Of a stretch of 64,000 nt of DNA, positions 1 to 14,321 are shown in pieces (position 1 is the stretch's first letter; the number at the start of each line of letters is the position of its first letter). The translations under genes and the position numbers were made by a program. Source of the DNA: Phalacrocorax aristotelis (Eukaryota > Chordata > Aves > Suliformes > Phalacrocoracidae); NCBI RefSeq assembly GCF_949628215.1, contig NC_134276.1, positions 103,535,256 through 103,599,255 on the forward strand. The letters are read 5' to 3'. The notes beneath the pieces were generated by a model. It was not told the DNA's origin, ran no database searches, and was given only the letters and a program-made list of their open reading frames with translations.

Positions 1-868
1 AGAAAGTTATTGCGGTCATTTTTTTTACCATGCCACAGAGAGGGAGTGAAAAAGAACACCCAAAAGGGATATATTTTCAACTCATAACATCTGGCTGGGA
101 GGAGATTACATGTCTGTTAGAAAGACAGTTTTTGCCCCTGGAAGGGCAAAATCTTATTGTTTTAAGAATGTAGTGTTTGCTTTTTCTCCCTGCAGAAAAG
201 CCTAAAAAATATGCGAGAAAGAAAGATAGAGGGTCCGTACACCTGGCTGTTCTGTCTGTCAGAAATCAGAGGGTTTTGCTCTGACCCTGCAGTGACCTGG
301 GAGCTGCATTGCAGGTGACAGGTTGCCCTTCCAGGCTGCAGGGACAGTGGAGGCTTTGCAGGGAATCTTGCTGGGGCATGGCATGCTGCTGCGTGGCATT
401 TGTGACATGTCTGTGTGCAGCTGGTCCATGGCCTGCCGCTTGGGGTAGCCTGTGCAATCTGGAAGATGGAGCTCCCTGATAGCACTGGGCATGGACCTTG
501 AAAAAGAGCATGGGTTGGGAGCAAACTATATGACTTGACAGACTGGGGTAAACTTCTGTCCCTTGTCTGCCAACACCGAGTGCAACCACTCAAAGTTCAG
601 CTCAAATGCCAAGAGACCCTGAGCAACATACCTATTCCTCTTACCTGCACTCTATTATTATTTTTTTGGCAGTAGCTAGTATTTGGTTCAGATTTCTCAG
701 CTTTCAGTACTTGAGCAGCCAGTACTATGGAAAGTAATTTAACATTTTTTCCCTGACCCTTTTGTCAAGCTGTCACTTTAAGTCATTTATTTCAGTTCGT
801 GCAGAGACTGCCCATCCCAGAAGCTATGCCTGGGGCTGTTTCTAGGCTATAATATTGACCTAAGGTGC
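1..868. other. Non-coding; nothing recognised
   Basis: The open frames at 162-593 overlap one another in several frames on the minus strand and have no homology I recognise. No repeat family was seen. Confidence 0.5.
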
Positions 869-914
869 AGGATTGGGCAAATCACATCACCTCTCTGCAT
901 TTCATGATCTCCTA
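869..914 (+). mobile_element. MIR-like SINE relic
   Basis: The segment TGGGCAAATCACATCACC followed by TCTCTGCATTTCATGATCTC matches the conserved part of MIR-type SINEs (gggcaagtcact..cctctctg.gcctcagtttcc). It is short and strongly decayed. The exact family cannot be fixed by eye. Confidence 0.5.
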
Positions 915-1359
915 CATATTCAAGGACACTGTGAATGGGAGAAAACTCCCAGGATTATAGGACTGAACCACAAAGGGGCTTTTAAGACTCTCAGTGACCG
1001 TGCAACTCCCTCCTACCATGATACTGGAGTACCAAATGGCCCTGCAAAACATCTGCTTGCCATTGCTCTGCTTTGGCAATGCTGAGGGTCTTAATCATAC
1101 TTTACTGGAAGTCTTTCCACATGTGTTCTTATATGCTCAGTGTAAGTGTGGTTATTCATGTATTTTTGTAGCAGAAAAAGTAAAATCTAGTGTTTTTCTT
1201 TTCTCCTTTAAACCCCTCTGCAGTCTGGTCTCCATTCAGAGCTCAGGGCTTGCTTTGACAGAAGGTAGATTTTTTAAATCAAGTTTTTACTGCATTTATT
1301 TCACCATTGCTTGCATCACCTGGGAAAGCTGTGATGCCTCCACGAAGCACGTGACTGCA

Positions 1360-1381
1360 GGGTGATGGGAGGGTGGAGGGG
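1360..1381 (+). other. G-quadruplex-forming motif
   Basis: Four G-runs of at least three, GGG-TGAT-GGG-A-GGG-TGGA-GGGG, fit the canonical quadruplex pattern with loops of 4, 1 and 4. No gene promoter is recognised next to it. Confidence 0.6.
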
Positions 1382-4300
1382 TGGAGAGAGGGAGTTTTAT
1401 GAGCTCAGGGTGTGGGAGGCCCACATCGGTGGGAGAAGGAGCTTTCCAAGAACAATACCCATGGGTGGCAATGGGAGAGGGGTGAATGACCCGCTCTTCC
1501 CCCTCTGAGATCCTGGCTACTCCAGGGATGTGTGGCTGCACTGTGCCACAGGGTGGGTATATGGCCTGCGGATGGGCAGGCTGCAGGGCAGCAAGGGGCA
1601 GAGGTGGCTCTAACGCTCTCAGATATCCCTCCTCCGGCACACCCCCAGATGTGAATCTTCACCCACCTAAGGCTCATCTGCTTTTTAGCTTCTTCGTGGC
1701 CCCTTGCTGCCATGGATGGCCTTCTCCAGTACCCAGAGGAGCTTGGCTGCAGGTAGCTCAGGTGGATGCGCAATAGCAGTACAGCAGTATTAGTGCAGCT
1801 CTTGTTTCAGAAGGGCTGTGACCTCCCAGCTGCTCTGTGGGGCAAGGAGATGTGGTGAAACCTCCGACTTGCAGGAGGTGCTGGGGGGGCCAAGCATGGG
1901 GGTATCACGCAGTCCCTGCAAGGCTGGGGCTGCTGGTGTGGCTAAGGAGCTGTGACTAGGCAAGAAGCCTGCCATCCAGGTGTTCCCTGCTGTGTCCCCA
2001 TAGGGAGCAGCTTTCTCCCAGGGCCTCTGGGGTCATCCTTCTGGTGCCCTCCTGGGCAGCCCAGAAAATCAGACCTGAGCTGCTATGCCTCCCCACTCCC
2101 TGGACAGGGCAATCCCTGGGAAGGATGTAGCACCACTTTGCAGGTCATCACTGTCACTTCAAGCTTCAAAGCACGTTACTGATGCAGCAGCTGTCTGTGC
2201 AGGTGTACCACAAGTACCTGGGTGCATAGATTCAGTAGGGCTCTCCCACACATGTGTAGCTTTGCAGACTACCCAAATGGAGATAAACGCATTTGTGAGA
2301 GCAGCTATTTCTTCCCCAGCTGCTGGTAGGCCCAGAAGAGGCTGAGAAAACAGCCAGGGAGAAGAAGGCGGGAGAAGGGAAGCAGGATACAGATGCCAGG
2401 ACTGCAGAGCTAAATGCAGAGGGAACAGTTCTGGAGGAGCTCCTTTATTACTGCAGTAATGTCTGGGCTTGGGAAATGGACCGGAAAGGTCAGAAGAGAG
2501 GAGCGCTGCGTGTCCAGGGTAATTGGAGCAGCTGCAGTGAGAAAGCTGCTTTCCTAGAGCTTTGTGGGGAGCTCACTCCCAAAAGGCAGGGGCAGAGTAC
2601 CCATAGGAAAGCCCCCATTCCCTTAGAGAAACACTGAAGCACTTAAGGAAAATTATGTGGCCATATCTTGTGTCCTGTGAAAATCCCCTGAAGATCAATG
2701 TTTTGCAAGAGTGAGAAAAGACTCATGCTATCTCCTATTTTTGTGATACCATTGGCCATTCACTAGTTCATTTCCTTAAAATTTTATTTTAGTTACATTC
2801 TCCTTTCATAACATCTTGGATTGTGGTGTAGGTATTACAGCCATACCATGAGATGCTTACTTTTACATGCACACACACAAAAATGAGCTGTTGCTCATAT
2901 AACACGTGAAATTTGCTGTTTAGATCTAGAAATTTCATTTCAATCAACAATTTCTGCTGTTAATGTTGAAAATATAATATTTTTTTCCAATCAGCTATGA
3001 AGCTTATAAAAATGTGAAACCAACTCAGCATTTTGGTTGTCATTTGAAGTTTTGATTAACAAGACAGTATTTTCATGACCATGTTTCAGAAAAAATACAT
3101 TTTTTGTTAAATTTTTTTTATATGCCACTGTGACTGGCAGGTCATTTCTTTCTTTCTCAGTAGTTAATAAAACTGAAAGGAGTAATCAACAACATAACAA
3201 CTGTTATAGAAAGTTGCTTTCTGCTTCTGTGTTTCTAATAATGACAATCGACAAATTTACTGAAAGATTTTCAGCTTACATCCTTTGGATTCTTTGATCT
3301 TTGATACATTTTTATGATCCAGGTCTCAAAACAAAGTTATCCAGAGGAAGCTGGAGAATTCCTCTTGACTTATTTTAAAATTAGCCAGAAAGATCAGATC
3401 AGAGCATCTTTCAGAATGGCTGTGTTGCACATACACAGACGTCAGTATGGTGTAAAGCAGCATTCTTTTTATTAATCCAGTCCTTCTGCTCGAAGAGAAA
3501 ATTTGTGTGAGCTCTTTTGGGACCATTTTCAGAAGCTGAGCTGATGGCATTAGAGCTGTGTGACAAGCTGGAAAAAATAAGGGTAAGACTTTTGCTTCAT
3601 CTATTTATCTAGCCTGCAGTCTAAAAAATCACACCATAAACAAGGCACCTGCATTTTTTCCAACAGACAAATTGCTATAGGTTATAACATACCTTACAAA
3701 TTCATAGGACATATGCTATTCCCCAGATGTCATCAAATCTATGCCCCAGCTTTCAGCAAAGGTTTTGTGAAAAGCCCATGTTAAAATAAAACCAACGACT
3801 TCTTAGGTAACGTTTTCTGTCACCAAAAAGAAATAAACACAGAGCACATGCCTAAAATCAGAGTGAGAAAAAAGAGCCAAAGTATTTTTAGATTGTCTGG
3901 GTTCCCAGCCTAAGTAAGGGAATGACTTTAATTAAATTTAGCCAAGCCTCAGCCGTTCTTTCTGTGGTTGACTTCAGTTGTACATCTCACATCTTTGAAC
4001 AGCTCTTCTCAATTGCACACAGGCAGCTTTGTTTATAGTGTAGGGAAGGATCAAATGGTTTCCATTTGGGGGGGAAGGGAGAGCAAAGGAAGGCATTTTC
4101 TTCTCTGTGATCCTTGCCTACAGAGGAAGCTTTATAACTTCACAAGAAAGGATACAATATGCTCAACGTATGTCAGTCTTCCCTCCCAGTAAGAGAGAAG
4201 AATCACCTGTTTTCTCTAGAAGTTTAAATCCTCTCTGTTCATTAGGAATAGGGAGTAGCTTTCTTATTATAATGCATATTAATAATAATCCCAGCAAGAA

Positions 4301-4520
4301 TAGTAGCATATGCAGTTGATGCTTCAGCTTGGCCACTGATGGTGGCAGAAGGGATTTTGAGGAAAAAGGCTGTTTTTCATGAATAATGCAAAGTACAGTG
4401 TTTGCAGTTCCAAAAATTCAAGGCCCAGTGTAGGAAGCCTGGTTCATTCTGCATGGGGTCACACTTCCTCCCTGAGGGCACTAACGATGTGGCTGGCAGC
4501 CCACTGCAGGCTCTGGAAGA

Positions 4521-4558
4521 GGAACTGTGTCACCTCAGAGGAACTGTGTCACCTCAGA
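4521..4558. repeat. 19-bp tandem duplication
   Basis: Two perfect adjacent copies of GGAACTGTGTCACCTCAGA. A recent local duplication is likely because the copies are identical. Confidence 0.9.
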
Positions 4559-7500
4559 GAAACAATCTGGCTCACAAGCACGTGAAATTAAAGCCTGGAG
4601 AGGAGTAAGACAGGCAACACATCTTCCAGGGAAGTGGGCTTTAAAAAACACCTATATAAGCAAAATAAGTACGTGTGGACTTCAGTCCACCCCTGTTCAA
4701 GAAGGCATTTTAATACAGTGTAATAGCAACAATTCACAGGCTTAAGTCCTTGCTAAAAGCCAAGTTTCTGTCAGAAGCTCCCCAGAATAAGTCTGGTTTG
4801 CAAATCAGGCTGCAAAGTTAAGGGAAACAGAGCTGCATAACCTCAAGAAGGGCTGTGGAGGCAATCTGATATTTGCAATCATTTCTGTGATGAAAACACC
4901 CATCAGCCTTAGCTGGGACCTATTTCTGCTAGTGACAGTGCAAACAGGGTAAGAAGATACTCCTCACTCCAGAGAACTTGCAAGATGAATATAAGAAAAA
5001 CCAGTGAAGGGCAGATGGAGCTGAAGGAAAACATGATATTGTGTCAACCAGAAATGATTTGTCTGGTGGATGGTCTGATTCTTTAGGCAATTTGTTGATT
5101 CGAAAACACTGCAAATATTTCAGAAGGCTACATACATAATGCTGTGATAGAGTCAGGAATTCCTCTAAGCTTATTTTACTGTTTGCTTTGAACCAATTTC
5201 TTATAAAATTGTCATATAGAGGGGAACATAATTCTTGTCTTGCCTGGCAAGAGTAGAAAGAAGGACCACTTTGAAAAGGCCAAATGGTTTAAACTGTTTT
5301 TGCAGTCAGCCTTTCTCGGTATATGAATTAATCAGTCACATGGGGGCAAATGTCCTACTTGTGCAAACAGTCATGCTTGCACTGAGGTGAGGGAGCACAC
5401 ATAACCCAGGGTGGGTCAGGGACCTCAGAGCACAGGTTTGTCATTCATTTTTGTGTGAATAAGAAATAAAAACTAGCCAAAAAGCACACTGTGCACTCAT
5501 TATCAGTTTGCTTCTGATCGTGGGGCAGGGCAAGAAGTGGGGAGTTGAGTGCAAAAGAGAAATTGTTTCTCTAAACTCAGATTGAACTGAAATGGTTCAA
5601 CAAAAGAAAATTAGTCAAGTGTCCTGGGAATTAAAGTATGGAAGGCTTTGTCTGGGAAGCAAGTAGTTAGAGCAAAATTTAAAGAAAGACCCTTGGCTTC
5701 TTTAAATTTGTGATTTTAAATGCCTCTTACTGTCTCTAACTCTCTGGTCCCTGCAAGTATAGATGGTTTGCTGGGGAGGGAGCATATTTTACCAACCCTG
5801 TTCTGTGTATGCCTTCCTAAACACCTGTGAACAGACACTCCTGGCAAGGTGAGCTAGCAGAGAGCTTGTATGTATGGATGTATGGCTGCTCTTCTGCCCC
5901 ATCCCAGAAACATGAGTTGGCACGTGTCAGGATAGTTCTTCTATCACCCTACTTTCAAGTATTAAAAGCCTATACACGTGCCCTGATAGCTTTTCTCTTG
6001 GTCATTTAATGATCAATTATTCAATGACTAACAGTTGATTAGACTGAAATCCTTCCTCAACTCTCACAGTATTTCACTGTGCTTATTAAAAAGGAAGACA
6101 GACACCATTGGTCAATGAGATCTTTAGAATCAAGCTCCTGCTGATGCATTTATAACCATCTGTAGCACATACTGTTCATGTCAGCAACTTCTTATAGTAT
6201 CTACTAATCATTTTAATTCTTTGTAAAATAAATGAGGGAGTATCATGGACGTAATGTATGACCTAGATTGTTAAAGTGTTAGGAACTGTGTTTCAATGGC
6301 TCTAAAATCTTAGGAAATCCACTTCCCACAAGCAGAAGAAAATAAATCTTTCCCCTGACTAATTCCATCGTGTGCCTCTGCCTGCCACTGAAACACTCCT
6401 TGCACTGCTTTGGCCTGAGTATTGTAGGTGGTAAATTTCTCGCAGCACCTTGAATCCTGTTTAAAGTTCTTCAGTGGGTAGAGGAATGTTCCTTATTGAT
6501 TTATAGAAAGCAAACATGCTACCTTGTGTCAGAATAATTCAGAGGTTTATTCTCATTTTAAAAATATTTCTTTTCGAAGTTGAAAAGTTTAATTGTAGCC
6601 CCAAGCACAACAGTTGTGGAAAAGCCTGAAGCTGAAACTGTACGGCTTTTAGATCTTGGATAGTGTATTTTATATGCATGATGTTTTCCTTTCGCCAAGC
6701 TGGAGAGTTAAGGTTATGCAAGTCTATTTTGGAATTAAATAAAACATTTTGCTTTTACAGCTTGACAGTTTATGGGCATTTAGGTAAATGCATAGACAGC
6801 ACTTCAGATTAATACCTTTATTATCAGCCCAAATATTTTGCCTTTGAAAAGTGATATAGCTGAAAGAGCTGGAAGAGTCTTTTTCGGTGAGGTCTTTCTG
6901 GTCACTGACTAGACAGTATTTAAAGAAGTTGCGGAGCTTTTTTCAGTGAGGACAGGATAACCTCACCCCTCTGACCTGTATTTATTCCCTCCATAAAACA
7001 GACGCTAATATTCAGGGCCCTGAACACTACTAAGCACATAATGGCTGCTCTGTTTGCCTACAAAGTCACCACTCTCTGCACTTCCAATTCATGCTTTACA
7101 AAGTACCACAGCACAGTGACTCATAAACCCTGTTTTCAGTGAAATCTGTGGTGGGAGGTGAGTAAGCCTCAAGAGCCATCAAGGTATTGCTCTTGGGCCA
7201 TGTCCTGGGGTTCGTAGCAGGGAAGGTGCTCCCCAGCAGAGGCAAGGACACCCAAGGACACCCAACAGGCCCTGGGTGCTGGGGCCGGTGGCATGCCCAG
7301 CTGCGGTGGGAAGGCTGGGTGTCTGCACAGCTGCTTGCCCCCACATGCTGTTTTGTGGGTGATCAGACATCATCTGTAGTTAGTAGTTTCTCCACTGGGG
7401 TGTCTTTGTGGAGAGGGTGTCAGATTTGGTCCTCAACGCTGCCATGGCTGCTGCCACAGCCCTCCCCTGTCATGGCAGCTGGGATGGCCTGAAGAGGCCT

Positions 7501-8442
7501 CCACTGCTGCTTCTGTGTGGCTCCCTCCCCACCAGACTCCAACCACTGCTGGCTCCATCTGTGCCGAACGTGCTGCCTTGAAACCAACATGACTTCTTTT
7601 GTCCTCATCTGCAAGAAAACCCAGCTTCACCCTTGGGGCAGGTGAGTTTACACAGGGGCTGTCCACCCCATGCAGCCCCAGAGCCATGCCAGCTTATCGG
7701 CCCCGCGTTGGATGGCCCATGCTCCAAGTCCACGGTGGGCATGCAGTGCCAGCTGTGTGTGGAGGAGTGGGGAAAGCCCTCCTGGGCACTCCCTCCCCTC
7801 CACCGTCCTCACTGCTGGAACAACCCCCTGGCACCTGGGGCTGGGGATGCCATAGGCGCCTGACCAACCTTCCCCTGAGCACCCCATGGTGCGAAAGATG
7901 CAGGGCCAGCAAAGCCACTGGGTCCAGTCTGACATTGCCTGTCACAGTGGAGGCCACCCACCAGCTACATTCAGGGAGGGGGACCAGGTTCACAGGCCTG
8001 TCCCTTTCTTTCCCCATGGCCAGGCACTCAGCCCCACAGTCCTGGGGGCAGCCACGGGGAGAGGCAGCACAGGGGCAAGGCCATTGAAAGATGGCACGTT
8101 GCTGGGTGGGTTGGTTGTGTGCTGCCTTCATGCAGATTTTCTATCTCCCTGAGCTGGAGTCAAAGTATGGCCAGCCAGAGCAGCTGAGGAGGCGCCTCCA
8201 TGGCACCGAGGGCTGTGCAGCTGCCTGGCCCCCACAGAGCAGCGTCAAGCTTATTTCTACCCAGGCAGGGGCACACAACTTGCACAGACACTTCAAAGGT
8301 GCATGCCCAGTGAGCTGGAGGCATTGTTACACACTGCATCGTGTCCCTGAAAGACCTAATAACAGCAACTGGCAATTACGTAGCTTCCTTGGGGCTGTTT
8401 GAAATGAAAATGTTGGCTTCTGTTAGCTGGATTCATAACTGA

Positions 8443-8456
8443 TTTTTTTTTTTTTT
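8443..8456. repeat. Poly(T) run
   Basis: Fourteen consecutive T. I saw no gene-derived sequence next to it that would make it the tail of a processed pseudogene on the minus strand. Confidence 0.85.
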
Positions 8457-11400
8457 GTTTCATGAAGCATTTGGATCTCTCCTGCCAGGGCTGTGGAGCC
8501 TAGTCCAGAACAACGCCTTGTGTTGGGCACCTGCTCCCCTGGGAAGCCCCTTCCCGGCAGCCTGCAGGGACACAGCAGCAGGCAGGCTGCTGCGGCACCA
8601 TGCCATGCATGGCTGGTGTTGCTGGGCGGGCAGAAAAGGGCTGGGGGTTCAAGCAGAATGTGACAATCCTCGGAAATGCCTCCACTGAAGCTATCTCTGT
8701 TTTCCAGGCATTGAAATCATGGACGAAAGGCCGGGAGCAGATCACTGCCGTGATTGTGCCACAGTCAAAGGCGGCCTGTGTCTGACCTGCTATTAAAATG
8801 AACCCAGAGCCAATTTTACACTAACCTGCCAGCCAACTGGACTTTCCCTCTCACAGGAAACCCTGAAATTTGAAAATGAGTGTTCATTCCAGGTCAATAG
8901 TAAATTTTGAGTCTCATAACTGCCAGGGAATTTAGGTTGTTTGAAGATCTTTTTCAAGATTAACTTTGAGTAGTAGAGTCAACATGATTTCTATCTTTTG
9001 TTACCAGGAAGAATCTCAGACATATTCATTTAATGCTGGGCTCTTTGTTTAAAAAGTCACAGATTGACTTTTTTGGAATTCTTTGATCACGTTTCCTCTT
9101 CATGGAAAATTCATGGCATAATATTTTAAAATTCTGTGTTGTACCCAGGTTTGTGATTCTCTGCAAACAAGAGCTCACGGATTTCAATGTATGTATAGGT
9201 AGTATTTTTGTGTATGGAAAATCAATTGAATTCCCCACAAAAAGTTTCCAGATTTACCATCTATACTTACTGTCTGTGGAGATAATATGTTGGGAACAGA
9301 ATATTCTGTAATGCATTACAGGGATGTGGTCTTAAGTCCTTACTCAGACAGAACTGCCGCTGATTGCAGACTCTGTATCTAGGCAAGCAAAGAGTATAAT
9401 ACACAGAAACCACATTCTCAAAATGTGCAAGCAGTTCTATGGGAATTACCAGGATTTACTACATGCATTTGCTCAAGCTGATAAACAGCTACATTTTCAA
9501 ACCCAACTTTAAGTGCCAAAATCTTTTGTGTCTACTAATTCACTTTGTATTGTACACACCAACATTTTATAGTGTTGTAGTTTCTCCTGCCTGCTATAAA
9601 TCTCTTCAGAAGGGATCAAGTTATACACGCTGAGAATACACAACACACATTGAAATCTTGGCCCCGCTAAAATGAGTGGGAGTCTTGCCTTTGGCTTCTG
9701 TAAGTCCAAGATTTTACCCACAAAGTTTTAAGAACAGGAGGATTTCTCTAGGCTTAAAAATGTTTTTCTTCTCTTTACTGGCATTTACAGTTATACTGCG
9801 CTTTTTGATTTTTTTTTCAAACATGCTATTGCATTGCTTCAATAGAAAGAAAAGGCAATGCTCTAAAGTGAAAGAAAACAGAGTGCCTAGTCTACTAATG
9901 AACTGTAATTATCCTTTTATTCAATAGAAATTGCACTTAGCCCTGAGCCTAATGGGTTGCTGGTTCTGAGAAGAAGCAGGTTCTGGGCAGGTTTTGTATA
10001 TTAGCACATGCAGAGATACCTATGTGTACACACAGGCACACAAAAAAACAGTTTTCCAGTACCTATCAACTAATTCATCTGACTTTTAGAGCAGCAGAAC
10101 AAAACTAAAATAAAAGTTATGGTAATTTAGCTTTCCCACAAATTCCTTTAAGTCTGCTCATTATGTACTTTTGTCCATTTTTGCCTCTTTTCCATGCAGA
10201 TGACCAGACTTGAAAATTCTTGATGTCACTCCTCACCTTGGGAGGATGTTGAGGTAAGTCCTCAGTCACTAGATTAGAAGTCTTCGTCATCTGTGTACAG
10301 CTACAAAACATCCAGGAAGATCACTCAACATAACTAATTTCTATGTTAAGCTCATCCTGAATTCCTGTCACATGTCAAAATAATTGTATTTACTCTAGGA
10401 ATACATCTTCAACAGAAATTCAATTGAATTATTATATAATTATGCTGCCTGGGTACAAAAGCCTCTGACTCAAGTTAGTCAGATTGCAGATTGAATTAGA
10501 TGGGTTATCTTGGATGAGAGGCTAAAATAAGGACAGATGTAAATTCTGTCGAGCTCAGGAATCCAATGGCTTCACCGTGGTGGTAGAAGAAATCTCACAA
10601 AGTGCTATTTGGTCTTTTATGGGCCCAGTTTCCCTGATGGGCCTGAGGGAAGTGCAACTTCTTCCCCAGTCACTAGACAGCCAGGGTAGAGCCACCCAGC
10701 TTTGTGTGGGACCTTGTGGCTGTGTTCCTGGGGTCTGGTAAGACCCAGCAGAGACTCACGTGCTCATATTGCATTGGGGATACATAGCCACACACCAGAG
10801 GAAGGCATGGCTTTATTTTGGGGAGTACATAAAACAGATGAAGTCTTGGCTGGCTAAGACCTGTGCCGCTTACACCAGAGCTGAATCTGGCCTTTCCTGT
10901 TTCAGATGTCCACATTCCACTAAATGCCTTGTTCTGTCACTAAAAATCCCTTGCTGCCAATCGAGATAGGTGCACTGCAGCCACAGTCATATTAATTTTG
11001 TTGCTAGTCCGTCTGTGCCTATTGCACTAGACCAAAGCAGTATTTCTAAGACTACAAGTGGCCTCGCGAGTAATTTTTCTTGGAGGCAGTGACACTATCA
11101 GCTGCTTTCAAAGAGATCTCTACAATTCTATTTCCTCAAAAAAGTGTCTGAAAACATTACCAGGCAGTGATGATCTGCATGGATTTTGGAGAAGGTTTTT
11201 ATCTACTTCAGACCCTTCGTAAGAGTGTCAGCAGAAAGGCCTTGCTGTGCCAGTGAAGACCAGCCCTTTTTCCTCCCTGTGGGATAATGCTTTCTGTAAC
11301 AGATAGGGCACACATCACACATCAACAAAGTGGTGTGCTTCCTGTTTTATTCCCTTTGTCCTCAAATTAACTCACAGAGAGGCTGCAACTACTTTAAAGG

Positions 11401-14270
11401 CTAGCCACTGTGAGACTGTGACTTCCCAAGGCTGTGTGCTCTGAAGTTGAAGGAACTATTCATTTGATTGGGATCAGCTCAGCCTAAATGGGAACTTGAT
11501 TACTTATTGAGTTCTTAAAATAACCCTCTTTATTTGCATTCCATTGCCTGCAGAGATCATTTGGGCCCATATGCAGCACTGATCGGTTTTAAGTTTCCGT
11601 TTTTAAGAACAAGAGGTTTCACATGCCTAAAAATATCTCTTTCCTCTCCCTTCTTTCATTAAACCAACTGACAATTGATGTGTTTAACTTTGTCAATTTA
11701 AAAAAAAAAAATCATAACGTTCAGAGCAGGTTTATGTGTGGGAAGACTCTCCTTTCCTCGGAGAGCCAGCTGGACCAGAGCCATGTCAAAAACTTCCTCT
11801 AAGAAAGACATAACTAAAAGGAGAGAGGAATTTTACAATGACCCTTCTGCGTTACAAGCCGCTTCAGGGCACTGCTGGCTCTGCCAGCTTGCTGAGCTGG
11901 ACTCTGCAAGGTCACAGCTGCAATGGACTTGAAATGACTTCCATGGGGGCATTTTGATATGCATATAGCGCTGGACGCAGCTGCTGTGAGGATGGAGAGC
12001 GGGGGCACTCAGGGTTAGGTGGCTGCTACCACATCACACAGCTGGGAGCATACGTGTGGTAGCAGATGTGGCTAATGGAAGGGGACAGTCAGCCCCGCTA
12101 TTCAGTAAACCTCCCCCTGCTTGACTTTGTACCCACCCTTTCTCCCCTCTGAGCGCACGTAGCAATGATCCACTGAACTGAGGACACGAGCCTGGATTTC
12201 ATCCCTGCTCTGAACATTATCTGATGTGCAGCTGCAGCCTACCATGAGGCATTTATGCTGTGTGCAGGTTTGCTCCAGAGACCATCAGAGCCAATGGGAG
12301 CCTTTCCAGCAATGTCTACGAGCTTTTAATAAGCCACAGGGTGAAAAGCAGAACTCGTGACCTGAGGGTGCTGCAGTGCTGTTATCTCTGCCAGTGATAG
12401 CAAAGTCAGTCCAGAAAGACATACCTTGTTGCCTTAGTCCAGTGGGTAACTCACTGCAGAAACAGTGACAGAGGAGGCCACAGCTTTGTGCAGGACATCT
12501 AAACAGTGCATTTTGTGCATTAGTTGGATCTTAAAGCACAGCTGTGTCCAAAGCTTAGCGCTGGTTTCCAGCCAGCTAAGCAAAGAACAAATCCTTTCAC
12601 TGAATGACCTCCTCAGACTGGTATTTGAATCACACTTAAAAAAAAATGCCAGTTTAAATTTGCAGAAGAAAATGAAAATAAAAATGTGATATAACGTATG
12701 TGCTGACTGGACTTATTCCTCGAGTTTTCATCATAGGAGTCAGCAGCTCAGTGCAGCACAGCCTAGAAGGGCCTGGAAAGTCTGTATGCTGCATGTACTA
12801 TAGGAGCTAGCTTGGCAAAAGCAGTAGCATATGGAGACTGATTTTCTTGGCTGCCCCTCCACTGTATTAAGCTCAACATTTGATTATGGTTGTTCTACCT
12901 TTAGTGTGTTATTGTTTCATGGTGCTCCCTGACACAGCCTGTTTTGGACCTCAGTGTGCAGGCTCTCTATGTAGCATCTGTGTTCCTCCAGCAAAGAGTG
13001 CATGCTTATTCTCTTCTGACTCACTTTCCAAGCCTCATTGCTTGTGAGCAGCAAACAAGGTGGAATCCCAGATTTCTTGGCCGGTTTTAAATGGGTGATG
13101 TCCTGCTAGGCAGCAGAATCCTAACAACTTTGGGATGAAGGAACACAAAGCAGGATACACAGTGTGTTCTTAGCTGTGGCGTGTGGGAACAGCTGATATC
13201 ACCATCCCCAGGATGGGATTTAGTCACCCACACTGGATACAAAGCACTCAGAGAGATCCACCGTAAACAACCACCTAGGCTCAAAGATAATGAAACCATG
13301 GAGCTTTAGCACTTCAAGGAGGGTATGTCCTTGTCTCTCCCATGGTAAAAAAGGGCAGAGCAGGGAGTCAGCTGGTCAGCTTCCCTCTGGGGTACAGGAC
13401 GTGGCAACCAGGGAGACCCAGAGGTGTTGAAGGCTCTGGTGGCAGCTACCCAGCCCTTGTTGCCAGATGAAAAGGAGATAGAGTCCTGTGGTGACCAGGA
13501 ACAGCATGGTGCTGAAAGCTCTGATTTTAGGAAGGCCAGGGTCACCACAGGACTTAACAGTCCCAGCTGCTTCAAATTGCGTCAGGCTGGAATTTAGCAA
13601 ACAAATATGACAGAACAAAACATGCACATTTGCAAAGTATTAAGCCGTATCCTCGGTGCAGGACTTGGCTTTGCTTTTATTTGCCACCACAGCTTTGTTT
13701 TATAGGGCTCTGAAGCATGGGTGTGGGTTACTTTTGAGGGTCCATCTTCCCTGGTGTTTGAAACGTTAAAAATCTTCCAGTCTGCAAGCAGCAGTCCCAT
13801 TCCTCCAGTTCATGATCCATTCCTTTTTTCTTCTTCATTGGTGTATAGCTATACATCTGGCTGAGCAGAGGGTAAATTTCCACACCAGGACTACACAAAA
13901 GCCTGTCATTACATGCCTGTGGAGACGACACAAGAGCATCATTGAGAGCATCATCACAAGAGCTATCCCAACACAGTGTCAGTGCAAGTGCACAGGGAGA
14001 GCGCTGTGGACAGGGAGACTGCTTAAAGGACAAAAGAAGATATTTTCAGTTGCATAGAAGGTTGAGATGTTTGAACTCTTGGAGATTCAGGTGCTGTCAC
14101 ATAAAAAAGAGACCATGGGAAGAGCAAGAGACTGAGGCAAAAAAATCCAGTTACTATTATTTCTGGTCATAGAGGAGTGAGAGGAACTGCTCTGCCTTGC
14201 TTCTACAGAAGCACGCTCAGATCCAGAGCAGAGGCCCCCAAGGGAGAGACAATGTGGCAGGTGCGGCAAA

Positions 14271-14321
14271 GGAGATTTCCCTTGCAGGGAAATTTCCCTT
14301 GCAGGAGATTTCCCTTGCCAG
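14271..14321. repeat. Three tandem 17-bp units containing kappaB-like sequences
   Basis: Three consecutive units read GGAGATTTCCCTTGCAG, GGAAATTTCCCTTGCAG and GAGATTTCCCTTGCCAG. Each holds a GGRRATTTCC core, and the junction of the first and second forms the palindrome GGGAAATTTCCC. Whether this binds any factor is unknown. Confidence 0.8.

Noticed and set aside
7599..8131. Overlapping open frames of 162 (plus) and 145 (minus) codons
   Set aside because: They lie in a GC-rich, stop-poor interval, overlap on both strands, lack splice context and show no recognisable motif.
8443..8456. Poly(T) run as the tail of a processed pseudogene or SINE
   Set aside because: No recognisable gene-derived or SINE sequence adjoins it and there are no flanking direct repeats.
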